Below are positions 7,803-17,039 of a DNA stretch of 64,000 nt, in pieces. Below the pieces are notes generated by a model that was given only the letters and a program-made list of their open reading frames with translations, ran no database searches and was not told the DNA's origin. Position 1 is the stretch's first letter, and each line of letters starts with the position of its first letter. The translations under genes were made by a program, and so were the position numbers. Source of the stretch: Burkholderiales bacterium (GTDB taxonomy: Bacteria; Pseudomonadota; Gammaproteobacteria; Burkholderiales; SHXO01); assembly GCA_020854105.1 (NCBI GenBank), contig JADZGB010000010.1, positions 85,518-149,517 of the forward strand, written 5' to 3'.

Positions 7803-10800
7803 CCATGCTGGACAGACTGGTCGAATTCGCGCTCACGCAGCGGCTGCTGATCGGGGTGCTGACCTTGCTGCTCGTCGGGCTGGGCATCCAATCGTTGCGC
7901 GACCTGCCCATCGACGCTTTCCCCGATGTGTCGTCCACGCAGGTGAAGATCATCATGAAGGCGCCCGGGATGACACCCGAGGAAGTCGAGGCGCGCATCG
8001 TCATGCCGATCGAGCTGGAGATGCTGGGGATTCCGCATCAGCGCATGCTGCGCTCCACGTCCAAATATGCCATCGCCGACATCACCATCGACTTCGCCGA
8101 CGGCACCGACATCTACTGGGCCCGGCAGCAGGTCTCGGAGCGGCTGGGCAACATCCAGCAGGTCCTGCCCGCATCCGCGGGCGGCGGACTGGCGCCCATC
8201 ACCACGCCCCTGGGCGAGATGTTCATGTTCACGGTCGAGGGCGGCGATCTCGACCAGGCGCAGCGGCGCAGTCTCCTCGACTGGGTGATCCGGCCGGCCT
8301 TGCGCGGCCTGCCCGGTGTGGCGGACGTCAATTCGCTCGGCGGACAGGTGCGCGTGTTCGAAGTGGTACCCGACACGGCAGCACTGCGGGCACGCGGCAT
8401 CCGGCTGTCCGAACTGCGCACGGCACTCGAGGAGAACAACCGCAACGACGGCGCAGGACGTCTCGCCGACGGCGAGGAGTCGCTGCTGGTGCGCATCGAG
8501 GGCAGCGCGAAGACCCTCGACGACCTGCGCTCCATCGTGATCGCCGAGCGCAATCACGTACCCGTGCGCGTGCGTGACGTGGCCACGGTCCGATCGGGCA
8601 GTCTGACGCGCTATGGCGCGGTGACGCGCACCGGATCGCTGGACGGTCCCGCCGTCGAACAGGGCGAAGCAGTGCAGGGACTGGTGCTGGGGCTGCGCGG
8701 CGCCAATGCACGGCAGGTGGTCGAGGGCGTGCGCGCCCGGCTCGCCGAGCTCGCCGCCAGCCTTCCACCCGGAGTCAAGGTCGAGGTCTTCTACGACCGC
8801 GGCACGCTGGTGCAGCGTGCGGTGGGCACGGTGACCACGGCGCTGCTCGAAGCCATCGTGCTGGTGGTCCTTCTTCTGCTGCTGTTCCTCGGCAATATCC
8901 GCGCGGCGCTGGTCGTGGCAATGACGCTGCCGCTTGCCGCGCTGGCCACCTTCATCCTGATGGATCAGTTCGGGATGAGCGCCAACCTGATGAGCCTGGG
9001 GGGGCTGGCGATCGCGATCGGCATGCTGGTCGACGCGGCGGTGGTCGTGGTGGAGAACGTCGTCACGCAGCTCGCCCACGAAAAGCGCGCACTGCCCCGG
9101 CTGCACGTGATCTATAGGGCGGTGCGCGAGGTCAGCGTCCCGGTTCTATCCGGCGTTGCGATCATCATCATCGTGTTCCTGCCCTTGCTGTCGCTGCAGG
9201 GCCTGGAAGGCAAGCTGTTCAAGCCGGTCGCCCTGTCCATCGTGTTCGCGCTGTCGGCCTCGCTGGTCCTTGCGCTGACCGTGATACCGGTGATCGCCTC
9301 CTATCTGATCGTCAAGCCCTCGCACGAGGATCCGTGGCTGGTACGCAAGCTCCTGGGAATCTACGAGCCGGCGCTGGAGTGGTCGCTCTCGCACGTGAGG
9401 ACCGTGTTCGTGGTGGCAGGCGCGCTGCTGCTCGCGGCCATCGGGGCGTACCTGCTCACTGGCAAGACCTTCATGCCGGCAATGGACGAAGGCGACGTGA
9501 TCATGCAACTCGAGAAGCTGCCGTCCGTCGGCCTGGAGGCCAGCCTGGAGAGCGACCTGGCGATCCAGAAGGCGATCATGGCCGAGGTGCCGGAAGTCAC
9601 GCGCATCGTCGCGCGCACGGGTGCCGATGAACTGGGCCTCGACCCCATGGGCCTGAACCAGACTGACACCTTCATGTCGCTCAAGCCGCGAGAGCAGTGG
9701 CGCAACCAGGACAAGGAGTGGCTGATCGACCAGATGCGCCAGGTGATGACCCGCTTCCCCGGCATTGCCTACAGCTTCACGCAGCCGATCGAAATGCGCG
9801 TATCCGAGATGCTCACCGGCGTGCGCGGTGACCTGGCGGTGAAGATCTTCGGCCCCGATCTGCGCACCCTCAATGCCCTGGCGCAACGCATCGAGAGCGT
9901 ACTCCAGGAGCTGCCCGGCAGCCAGGACGTGCTGACCCTGACCAACGAGGGCGTGCAGTACCTCGAGGTCGACATCGATCGATTCCAGACCGGGCATCGC
10001 GGACTGAGCGTATCGGACATCGAGGAGTACCTGCGCGCGCAGCTCGAAGGCGTGCCCGTGGGGACGGTGATCGAGGGGGCGCGGCGCACGCCGGTGCTGC
10101 TGCGCGGAGAGGATCGCGTACGCGACTCGCCGGGGCTGTTCAGTGCGCTCGATGTGCCGCTGGCGCCCGGCGAGTGGATCGCGCTGTCGCAGCTGGCGAA
10201 ACTCACGCGCGTGGATGGCCCGGTGAAGATCGATCGGGAAAGCGCCTCGCGCTATGCGGTGGTGCAGGCAAACGTGACCGGCCGCGACCTGGTCGGCTTC
10301 GTGGACGAGGCGAAGGCAGCGGTGGCGGCCCGGGTGGAGTTGCCGATGGGCTACACCGTCACCTGGGGCGGGCAGTTCGAGAACCAGCAGCGCGCCGCCG
10401 CGCGCCTCGCGCTGGTCGTGCCGATCGCCTTGGGACTGATCTTCATCGTGCTGTTCGCGACGTTCGGTTCGGTGCGACAGGCCGCGCTGGTGTTCGCCAA
10501 TATTCCCTTCGCGCTGGTCGGCGGCATCGTCGCGCTATGGGCATCCGGACAGTACCTGAGCGTGCCGGCCTCGGTCGGCTTCATAGGCCTGCTCGGCATC
10601 GCCGTGCTCAACGGCGTGGTGATGACCTCGTATTTCAATCAGCTCCGCGCGCAGGGCATGCCGCTCGAGACGGTGATTCGCGAAGGCGCGCGCAGGCGGC
10701 TGCGCCCGGTGCTGATGACCGCCAGCATCGCGGCGATGGGTCTGGTGCCGATGCTGTTCGCCAGCGGGCCGGGCTCCGAGATCCAGGGTCCGCTCGCCAT

Positions 10801-10924
10801 CGTGGTGATCGGCGGACTGGTGACCTCCACGGCGCTCACGCTGATCGTCCTTCCCATTCTGTATCGCAGGTTCGGCGTGCCCGAGGCGCGCGCCGCGCGA
10901 TCGAACCAAGAGGTCCGCGCATGA
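7799..10924 (+). CDS. RND heavy-metal efflux pump (CzcA/CusA family)
   Basis: This 1041-residue inner-membrane proton/metal antiporter has 12 predicted membrane spans and two large periplasmic loops. It begins MLDRLVEFALTQRLLIGVLT and keeps the family stretches DLPIDAFPDVSSTQVKI and LDPMGLNQTDTFMSLKPREQW. The fourth membrane span reads GMLVDAAVVVVENV. This lacks the DFG-Asp of zinc/cobalt CzcA pumps and resembles the CusA (copper/silver) pattern, whereas the periplasmic LDPMGLNQTDTF segment is CzcA-like. Metal specificity is therefore uncertain. ATGA overlaps at both ends indicate translational coupling. Confidence 0.92.
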   Translation: MTMLDRLVEFALTQRLLIGVLTLLLVGLGIQSLRDLPIDAFPDVSSTQVKIIMKAPGMTPEEVEARIVMPIELEMLGIPHQRMLRSTSKYAIADITIDFADGTDIYWARQQVSERLGNIQQVLPASAGGGLAPITTPLGEMFMFTVEGGDLDQAQRRSLLDWVIRPALRGLPGVADVNSLGGQVRVFEVVPDTAALRARGIRLSELRTALEENNRNDGAGRLADGEESLLVRIEGSAKTLDDLRSIVIAERNHVPVRVRDVATVRSGSLTRYGAVTRTGSLDGPAVEQGEAVQGLVLGLRGANARQVVEGVRARLAELAASLPPGVKVEVFYDRGTLVQRAVGTVTTALLEAIVLVVLLLLLFLGNIRAALVVAMTLPLAALATFILMDQFGMSANLMSLGGLAIAIGMLVDAAVVVVENVVTQLAHEKRALPRLHVIYRAVREVSVPVLSGVAIIIIVFLPLLSLQGLEGKLFKPVALSIVFALSASLVLALTVIPVIASYLIVKPSHEDPWLVRKLLGIYEPALEWSLSHVRTVFVVAGALLLAAIGAYLLTGKTFMPAMDEGDVIMQLEKLPSVGLEASLESDLAIQKAIMAEVPEVTRIVARTGADELGLDPMGLNQTDTFMSLKPREQWRNQDKEWLIDQMRQVMTRFPGIAYSFTQPIEMRVSEMLTGVRGDLAVKIFGPDLRTLNALAQRIESVLQELPGSQDVLTLTNEGVQYLEVDIDRFQTGHRGLSVSDIEEYLRAQLEGVPVGTVIEGARRTPVLLRGEDRVRDSPGLFSALDVPLAPGEWIALSQLAKLTRVDGPVKIDRESASRYAVVQANVTGRDLVGFVDEAKAAVAARVELPMGYTVTWGGQFENQQRAAARLALVVPIALGLIFIVLFATFGSVRQAALVFANIPFALVGGIVALWASGQYLSVPASVGFIGLLGIAVLNGVVMTSYFNQLRAQGMPLETVIREGARRRLRPVLMTASIAAMGLVPMLFASGPGSEIQGPLAIVVIGGLVTSTALTLIVLPILYRRFGVPEARAARSNQEVRA

Positions 10925-11232
10925 AAACCCCCGATTGCTGCCTGACGCTGTCGTTTCCCCACGCACTGGAGGAACACATCGTCGACCATCTTCTGGACCA
11001 CCCGGAATGGGTGGACGGCTTCTCCACCGTCCAGATCGAAGGGCACGGACGCATGCACGAGGAGAGCACCGCGGCCGAACTGGTGCGCGGGCGCGCCGGG
11101 CGACGCTATGCCCAGCTCGTTCTCGAACACGACGATGCCAGGGTGCTGCTCGATCAGCTGCGCGCTGATCTGCCAAGCGACGAGATCGCGTACTGGATCA
11201 CCCCGGTGCTCGAGTTCGGGAGGTTCGCATGA
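10921..11232 (+). CDS. DUF3240-type small protein of metal-efflux operons
   Basis: This 103-residue soluble protein overlaps the pump gene and the outer-membrane channel gene by four bases each. It begins TPDCCLTLSFPHALEEHIVDHLLDHPEW. The pattern and the place next to czcA fit DUF3240, a small ferredoxin-like family repeatedly found in such operons; its role is unknown. Paired Cys (CC at residues 6-7) and several His could bind metal or sense it. Confidence 0.7.
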   Translation: MKTPDCCLTLSFPHALEEHIVDHLLDHPEWVDGFSTVQIEGHGRMHEESTAAELVRGRAGRRYAQLVLEHDDARVLLDQLRADLPSDEIAYWITPVLEFGRFA

Positions 11233-12500
11233 GAGCACTTCTGGCACTGCCGCTTTCTCTGGTCATTTGCAGCGTGGGGGCCCAGCAGCAGGATCGCGAG
11301 CAGTTTCCGGATCTGCCGCACGAGGCGCAGGTGGCTGCGGCGCTCGCAGGCGATCCCGGCGTGCAGGCGGCGCTGAGCGGCGTGGATTTCGAGCGCGCGC
11401 AGTCGCGCGCGCTCTCCGCCGGCAGCTACGAGTTCACCCTGCGTGCGGACGCCGCGCGCCGCCGCGTGAATGATCCGCACGACACCTACGGCGAGTGGTC
11501 CATGGCCCTGGAGCGCCCGGTGCGCCTGCCCGGCAAGGCCGCGCTCGACCGCCAGCTGGGCAGCCAGGGCGTGAAGGTCGCGCAGGCCGGCGCCGGCGAT
11601 GCCATGCACGAGGCCGGCCGCACCTTGCTGCGCCTGTGGTTCGCCTGGGTCAAGGAGAATGCACAGCTCGACCTGTGGAGGCAGCAGGCCGCGCTGGCGC
11701 GCGAGCAGGCCACCGCCGTGCAGAAGCGCGAACGGGCGGGGGATGCCCCGAAGATGGAGCTGGACCTGGCCGAGGCGGCTGCGGTGCAGTCCGAAGCGAA
11801 CTGGATCCAGGCGCGCTCGCGCGAATCGACGGCGCGCAGCACGCTGGTGCGCAGCTTTCCGGCGATAACCGCGCCCGAGCATGCCACGCTGGTGGAGCCG
11901 CGGCCGATGGAACAGGGCATCGACTACTGGAGCGAACGGGTGCTCACGCACAACCACCAGCTGGCGGCCGCACGGGCGGAGGTGGAGCGGCGCACACTGA
12001 GCAGCGCGCGGATGCGAGCCGACCGCCGCCCGGACCCCACGCTGGGCGTGCGCTACGGCAACGAGTTCGGCGGTGACGAAAAGGTTGCAGGCATCTACGT
12101 GAGCGTGCCGCTGCCCGGTTCGGCGCGGCGCGCGGCGAGCGAAGCCAGCGTGTTCCAGCTTGCCGAGGCGCGGGCACGTGAGGCAGTGATCCTGCGCCAG
12201 GCGGGCGTCGAGACCGCCGCGGCGGTCGAGCAGGTCAACGCCGGCTACGAGAACTGGCAGCGCATGCGACTGGCGGCCGACGGCCTGCGCCGACATGCCG
12301 ACCTCGCTACACGCGCCTATCAGCTTGGCGAGTCGGGCCTGCCCGAAGTGCTGGCTGCGCGCCGGCTGGCCTTGGAGGCGCGGCTCGCCGCAATCACGGC
12401 CCAGGCCAACAGCCAGGAGGTGCGCTACCTCCTCCTGCTCGACGCCCACCGGCTCTGGCCCCTGGACGTCGACGAGGCCGCAGTCCATGCCGGGCACTGA
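11229..12500 (+). CDS. Outer-membrane efflux channel (CzcC/TolC family)
   Basis: This 423-residue protein has a signal peptide (MRALLALPLSLVICSVGAQQ) and the two repeated coiled-coil/strand halves of TolC-type channels, rich in Ala, Arg, Glu and Leu. It closes the operon, giving the gene order small secreted protein, adaptor, pump, DUF3240, channel. It would complete a tripartite system exporting metal across both membranes. The start ATG overlaps the DUF3240 stop by four bases. Confidence 0.87.
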   Translation: MRALLALPLSLVICSVGAQQQDREQFPDLPHEAQVAAALAGDPGVQAALSGVDFERAQSRALSAGSYEFTLRADAARRRVNDPHDTYGEWSMALERPVRLPGKAALDRQLGSQGVKVAQAGAGDAMHEAGRTLLRLWFAWVKENAQLDLWRQQAALAREQATAVQKRERAGDAPKMELDLAEAAAVQSEANWIQARSRESTARSTLVRSFPAITAPEHATLVEPRPMEQGIDYWSERVLTHNHQLAAARAEVERRTLSSARMRADRRPDPTLGVRYGNEFGGDEKVAGIYVSVPLPGSARRAASEASVFQLAEARAREAVILRQAGVETAAAVEQVNAGYENWQRMRLAADGLRRHADLATRAYQLGESGLPEVLAARRLALEARLAAITAQANSQEVRYLLLLDAHRLWPLDVDEAAVHAGH

Positions 12501-12536
12501 GACCCGCGCTGCCGTCCCTTGCTCGACTGGAGCGTT

Positions 12537-13184
12537 TCATTGCGGCCGGTCCGAGCGTTCGCCCATCGGACAGGCGCCCGATTTCAGTTCGGTACCAGGA
12601 TAGCGCAGCGCCAGTTCCGCCAGCCTCGAGGATACGCCCACGTCGGGGTCGCGCACCACGAACACGGTCTGCGTGATGCGATGATCGCGCGCGCCCAGGC
12701 GCGCGTTGCGCACGCCCCGACTGCGCAGGCCGTCCAGGAAGCCGAGTGCGGTCTCTTCGGTCTTGAAGATGCCGAGCGAGATCGTGTTGCGCAGCTCGCC
12801 GCCGGTCGCGATCACGTAGTAGTCCTCGATGCCCAGGCTGCGCAGCTCGCGCACGCGGCGCCCCAGCTCTTCCTCGTCCCGCGTGCCGGGGATGAACACC
12901 CACCAGCCCGCGATCACCTGCACCCGCGCCTCGCTCCAGCGCCCGGGTGACAAGGCCTGCTCCAGTTCGCCGCGCACGCCGTCCAGTTCGGTCGGGGCGA
13001 AGCTTCCCCAGGTCAGGCATGCGGCCGGACGCGACTGCGCCGGCGGCGGAGGCGGGACGATGCGGATCTGATCCGCGTTGACCAGCTCGGACCGGTGCTG
13101 GCTGGGTCGCGACGTGACGCGCAGCAATCCGTACCCGGCCAGCACGAGGTTCGCGACGATCAGCACCGAGAGCAGCAGCCTCAT
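12537..13184 (-). CDS. SPOR-domain membrane protein
   Basis: This 215-residue protein has one N-terminal membrane anchor (LLLSVLIVANLVLAGYGLL), a Pro-rich linker (VPPPPPAQ) and a SPOR domain around residues 110-175 (YYVIATGGELRNTISLGIF, then LDGLRSRGVRNARLG). SPOR domains bind denuded peptidoglycan, often at the septum. It overlaps coaX by four bases and is the last gene of the birA-coaX-SPOR run, an arrangement common in betaproteobacteria. Confidence 0.85.
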   Translation of the reverse strand: MRLLLSVLIVANLVLAGYGLLRVTSRPSQHRSELVNADQIRIVPPPPPAQSRPAACLTWGSFAPTELDGVRGELEQALSPGRWSEARVQVIAGWWVFIPGTRDEEELGRRVRELRSLGIEDYYVIATGGELRNTISLGIFKTEETALGFLDGLRSRGVRNARLGARDHRITQTVFVVRDPDVGVSSRLAELALRYPGTELKSGACPMGERSDRPQ

Positions 13185-13900
13185 GCGCGCGTGATCTCCA
13201 CCAGGCCCTCGAGCACGAGAGCGGGCGCGAACAGCGGTGCGGGCGTGAGCAGCGGCGCCACCACCTGCGCATCGCCGCCGCAGAGGACGACGCTGGCGTG
13301 ATCGGCGCCTCGCGCGAGCAGCAGCGTGCGCATGCGCTCGATCGCACCGCAGATCGCCTGCACCGCGCCGCTGTAGATGGCGTTCGCACTGTTGCGCGGA
13401 AACGGCTCGAACACCCCGCCGCCGAGCGGAAGCTCCGCGGTGCCCCGGGCCAGCGCGTGCTGCATGAGCGCGATGCCCGGCAGGATCAGGCCGCCGAGGA
13501 ACTCGCCATCGCCGGCGAGCGCATCGACGGTCACCGCCGTGCCGCAGTCCACCACCACCGCGTCGCCGAGCCGGCGTGCGTGCGTCCCGATCAGCGCCGC
13601 CCAGCGATCGCTGCCGAGCTGCACTGGATCTTCATAGCGGCTGCGCACGCCGCATTGTTCCGCGCGGCTCGCAATCCACTCCACCGGCATGCGCCAACCC
13701 TGCAGCGCGGCCTCGACGTGCTGGCGCACCTGCGGCCCGGCGACATTGCATCCGATCGCACGCGAGGGCCGTGCGTGCACGTGCAGTGCGTCGAACAGCT
13801 GCGCGGCCCGCTCGCTGGGAATGGAGCCGTGGGCGACGAAACCGTCCGCCCACAGCCCCCACTTGATGCGCGCGTTGCCCGCGTCCAGGACGAGGATCAT
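13181..13900 (-). CDS. coaX: Type III pantothenate kinase
   Basis: This 239-residue enzyme phosphorylates pantothenate in the first step of coenzyme A synthesis. It shows the ASKHA-fold motifs of CoaX: DAGNARIKWG (residues 5-14), GSDRWAALIGTH and DCGTAVTVDAL, followed by GEFLGGLILPG. Length is normal. The start codon lies seven bases after the birA stop. The downstream SPOR gene overlaps its end. Confidence 0.93.
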   Translation of the reverse strand: MILVLDAGNARIKWGLWADGFVAHGSIPSERAAQLFDALHVHARPSRAIGCNVAGPQVRQHVEAALQGWRMPVEWIASRAEQCGVRSRYEDPVQLGSDRWAALIGTHARRLGDAVVVDCGTAVTVDALAGDGEFLGGLILPGIALMQHALARGTAELPLGGGVFEPFPRNSANAIYSGAVQAICGAIERMRTLLLARGADHASVVLCGGDAQVVAPLLTPAPLFAPALVLEGLVEITRA

Positions 13901-13907
13901 GGGCGGC

Positions 13908-14909
13908 TCAGGCGCTGCGCAGGTCCGGCTGCAAGGGCCGGACGCTGACTTCTCCGGAATAGAGCCGGCGCAGGCCGCTGCGCGTCTCGAGCAGCAGCGC
14001 ACCGTCATCGCCCACGCCGGCAGCAAGGCCGGTTTCGCCTCCGCCGTCGGGCAGGGCCACCATGAGTTCGCGCCCGGCGAGCGCATGCGCGCGCTCCCAT
14101 TCCAGGCGCATCGGGGCGAATCCCCCTGTCGCGAATACCTCGAGGACTTGCACCAGGTGGGCGAGGATGCGACCCAGCAACCGATTGCGCTCGACGCGCA
14201 GGCCCATGCCCGCCAGATCGCACACCGCCTGATCGATGCGGTTGCGCACCTCGGACGGCAGTACCACGTTCACGCCGATGCCGATCACCGCGACACTCGG
14301 TCCCATCGCGTCGCCTTCGAGTTCGATCAGGATGCCGGCGAGCTTCTGGTGGCGCCACAGCAGGTCGTTCGGCCACTTCAGCCCGATCTCGTCCGCGCCC
14401 AGCTCGCGCAGCGCGCGCAGTACGGCGACGCTCACCGCGAGGCTCAGGCCGCCGAGCGCCCCCACGCCCTGCTCGAAGCGCCACAGCAGCGAGAAGGTCA
14501 ATCCGCTTCCCAGCCCTGCATGCCATGGCCTGCCGCGGCGGCCGCGCCCGTGGGTCTGCAGCTCCGCCGCCACCGCGAGGCCGCCGGGCTCCCCGGTCAG
14601 GGCCCGTCGCAGCAGCAGCGTATTGGTCGAGTCCACCGCATCGACGATCTCGATGCGCATGCATTCGGCGGCCTGTCCCAGGTGACCGCACACCAGCTGC
14701 GCATCGAGCCAATCCACCGGCGTGACCAGCCGATAGCCGCGGCCATTGACCTTGAACAGGGTCACGCCCCAGTCCTGCACCGCGTGCAGCGCCTTCCACA
14801 CCGTGCTGCGCGACACGCGCAGCCGCCGCGCCAGTTCCTCGCCGGAGTGGAACTCTCCGTCAGCGAGCAGGCGCAACAGGCGGAAAGTGAGGGGCCCGGG
14901 AGCGGACAT
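13908..14909 (-). CDS. birA: Biotin-protein ligase / biotin operon repressor
   Basis: This 333-residue protein has an N-terminal winged helix (about residues 5-60, with ARRLRVSRSTVWKAL) and a C-terminal ligase domain with the biotinyl-AMP motif GRGRRGRPWHAG and GLKWPNDL. It activates biotin and attaches it to biotin-dependent carboxylases, and the HTH suggests it also represses biotin genes. A TTG lies two codons upstream, but the ATG at 14909 is preferred. It is the first gene of the birA-coaX-SPOR operon. Confidence 0.93.
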   Translation of the reverse strand: MSAPGPLTFRLLRLLADGEFHSGEELARRLRVSRSTVWKALHAVQDWGVTLFKVNGRGYRLVTPVDWLDAQLVCGHLGQAAECMRIEIVDAVDSTNTLLLRRALTGEPGGLAVAAELQTHGRGRRGRPWHAGLGSGLTFSLLWRFEQGVGALGGLSLAVSVAVLRALRELGADEIGLKWPNDLLWRHQKLAGILIELEGDAMGPSVAVIGIGVNVVLPSEVRNRIDQAVCDLAGMGLRVERNRLLGRILAHLVQVLEVFATGGFAPMRLEWERAHALAGRELMVALPDGGGETGLAAGVGDDGALLLETRSGLRRLYSGEVSVRPLQPDLRSA

Positions 14910-14989
14910 CGGCAATAGACTTGTCGGTATGGGATGCGCTCAGTCCGGCGCAGTGGAAATGTAGCAGAGCGGCATGCGCGGCGCGGCGC

Positions 14990-16255
14990 TCAGGGCCGCC
15001 GGCGCAGCGGCGGGACGAACGGCTTGCCGCTGCGCAGTTCGCGTGGCCACAGCACCACGCGCTCGCCGTTGTCCTGCCATTGCCAGAACAGCAGGTTGGC
15101 CAGGCCCGGCCCTGCCTTCACGTCGTGGCCCTCGTCGAACTGGATGCGTCCGGTCACGCCGACATGATCGGTGCTCTTCAGGGCCTCCACCAGCGCGTCG
15201 GCCTCGACCGTGCCCGCCCGGCGCACCGCATCCGCATAAAGGTGCACCGCGTCGTACGCTCCCATTGCCGCGTGCGCGGGTCCGGGGCGGCCGGTCCTGG
15301 CCACGAAGGCGTCCCAGAACGGCACCGTGCGTGCGGTGATCGGCGCGCGCAGGGCGAAGCCGGCGACGATCTGTCCGCGGGCATCGCCCTGCGCGGCGGC
15401 GTAGAAATCCGGGCGCGATGCGCGCGCGTCGATGCCGCCGATCAGCGCCGCCACGCCGCTGCCCGCCCACTGGCGCACGAAGCGCTCGGATGCGATGCGC
15501 GCGAACAGGGTCAGCGCGAAGTGCGCGCCGCTCGCCTGGATCTTGCTCAGCAATGGCGTGAAATCGCTGGTCGAGCGGTCCACGATCTCGGTGAGCCGCA
15601 CCTCGGCCCCGACTGCCGATGCGTTGCGCGCGAGCACGGGCAGGAGATTCCTGACCCAGTTGTCGTCCTCGCCCACCAGCGCGATGCGGTTGTAGCGCAT
15701 CTCGTCCACGAGAAAGCCGGCGATGAACTCGACCAGCGCCCGCGCCTGGTGCGCCGCGTTCACCGGGTGCACGCGGAACACGTACTTGAAGCGCGCGTAG
15801 TCCTTCAGAACGTGCTGGGTGATGGCGGGCGAGGCCCCGCCGCAGCTCAGGAACACCTTGCGCGCAGCCGCCACGCGCTCGAGTTGCGCCAGGGTCACGC
15901 CGCTGGTGTGGCCGCCGATGAGCACGTCCGCCCTGCCATCGTCCGTGAGCGCCTCGATCACCGCCGCACCGGTGGCCGGATCGTGGGTCTCGTCGCCCAC
16001 CTTCACTTCCAGCAGCCGGCCGAGCAGGCCGCCCTGTGCGTTGAGCTCCGATACCGCCATCTGCACGGCGTCCACGGTGTCGCGGCCGTCCGGATCGTTC
16101 AGCGCGGTCGGCACGCCGATACGGATGGGTTCGGCCTGCGCGCGCAAGGGGGCGGCTGCCGCCAGCGCCGCACCGGCGGCAGCACCACGCAGCAGGCGGC
16201 GCCGGCTCGGACTGGGCGAGGACATGCTCTGCAATGGGCGTGGGTGCATGGGCAT
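14990..16255 (-). CDS. ABC transporter substrate-binding protein, branched-chain amino-acid type
   Basis: This protein of about 420 residues has the type I periplasmic-binding fold: IRIGVPTALNDPDGRDTVDAV, LLEVKVGDETHDPATG and VGEDDNWVRNLLP. The N-terminus carries a twin-arginine-like signal, SRRRLLRGAAAGAALAAA, so Tat export is possible. No permease or ATPase genes are adjacent, so it is an orphan binding protein. Its ligand is unknown; relatives bind amino acids, amides or urea. In-frame ATGs at 16255, 16249 and 16225 are all possible; the last gives the most typical Tat signal. Confidence 0.8.
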   Translation of the reverse strand: MPMHPRPLQSMSSPSPSRRRLLRGAAAGAALAAAAPLRAQAEPIRIGVPTALNDPDGRDTVDAVQMAVSELNAQGGLLGRLLEVKVGDETHDPATGAAVIEALTDDGRADVLIGGHTSGVTLAQLERVAAARKVFLSCGGASPAITQHVLKDYARFKYVFRVHPVNAAHQARALVEFIAGFLVDEMRYNRIALVGEDDNWVRNLLPVLARNASAVGAEVRLTEIVDRSTSDFTPLLSKIQASGAHFALTLFARIASERFVRQWAGSGVAALIGGIDARASRPDFYAAAQGDARGQIVAGFALRAPITARTVPFWDAFVARTGRPGPAHAAMGAYDAVHLYADAVRRAGTVEADALVEALKSTDHVGVTGRIQFDEGHDVKAGPGLANLLFWQWQDNGERVVLWPRELRSGKPFVPPLRRRP

Positions 16256-16353
16256 CCGGGTACGTGAACGGCCGCGAGCGCAGCGGGGGCGCCAACGCTA
16301 ATGCATCGGGCACCGGCCTGTCAAAGCATCGCAGCGGATGGGCGCGCGGCTGG

Positions 16354-16367
16354 TTGATTTGAGTCAA
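16354..16367 (+). promoter_or_regulatory. FNR/Anr-like box upstream of the universal stress protein
   Basis: TTGATTTGAGTCAA matches TTGAT-N4-ATCAA at nine of ten fixed positions. The centre is at 16360.5. A class II start would be near 16402, with a weak -10 CACACT at 16389-16394. This leaves a 40-base leader containing GAGGAGA before the ATG at 16442. Universal stress proteins are frequent FNR/Anr targets. Confidence 0.5.
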
Positions 16368-16441
16368 GCGAACCGGGCAGGCATGCGGCACACTGCGCGT
16401 GCCGGAGCAGGTGCCGGCGACCCGCACGAGGAGAGACAAGG

Positions 16442-16885
16442 ATGTTCAAGAAGATCCTGCTGCCCACCGACGGTTCCGACCTGTCGAAGAAGGCGATCAA
16501 GCGCGGCATCGAATTCGCCCGCTCGATCGGCGCCAGCGTGGTCGGGTTCTTCGCGCCCGAGGACTACCGCGCCATGATGTACAGCGAGTACATCCCGCCC
16601 AGCGTGCTGTCCCAGGACGAATTCGAGGAGAACGCGCGCAAGGCCGCGGAGAAGCACCTCGCCTGGATCGAGAAGCAGGCGGCCGCGGCCGGGGTGAAGT
16701 TCGAGCCCTACTTCCTCGCCAGCATCGCGCCCTGGGAGGCGATCATAGCGGCGGCGAAGAAGAAAAGATGCGATCTGATCTTCATGGCCTCGCACGGACG
16801 TTCCGGCCTGGCCGGCCTCGTGCTCGGCAGCCAGACCACCAAGGTGCTGACGCACTCCAAGGTGCCGGTGCTCGTCGTTCGTTGA
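16442..16885 (+). CDS. Universal stress protein, UspA family
   Basis: This 147-residue protein has a single Usp domain. It begins KKILLPTDGSDLSKKAIKRG and ends with the ATP-binding-type motif ASHGRSGLAGLVLGSQT followed by VLTHSKVPVLVV. The G-2x-G-9x-G(S/T) pattern suggests ATP binding. A strong site GAGGAGAGA precedes the ATG. The upstream FNR-like box suggests induction under low oxygen. Confidence 0.92.
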   Translation: MFKKILLPTDGSDLSKKAIKRGIEFARSIGASVVGFFAPEDYRAMMYSEYIPPSVLSQDEFEENARKAAEKHLAWIEKQAAAAGVKFEPYFLASIAPWEAIIAAAKKKRCDLIFMASHGRSGLAGLVLGSQTTKVLTHSKVPVLVVR

Positions 16886-17039
16886 CGCCGTCGGGCGGCG
16901 TGCGCTGCCGCCCTGCGCGGCCGCTGCCGCCGCACCGCCTGCCGGTGCGGCGAACGTCGCGGTCCTCGCGTGAACGTTTCGCGCACACATCCCTCTAATC
17001 GGTCCGCAACGGCAACGCGATGCGAGGAGGGTTTGTGCG

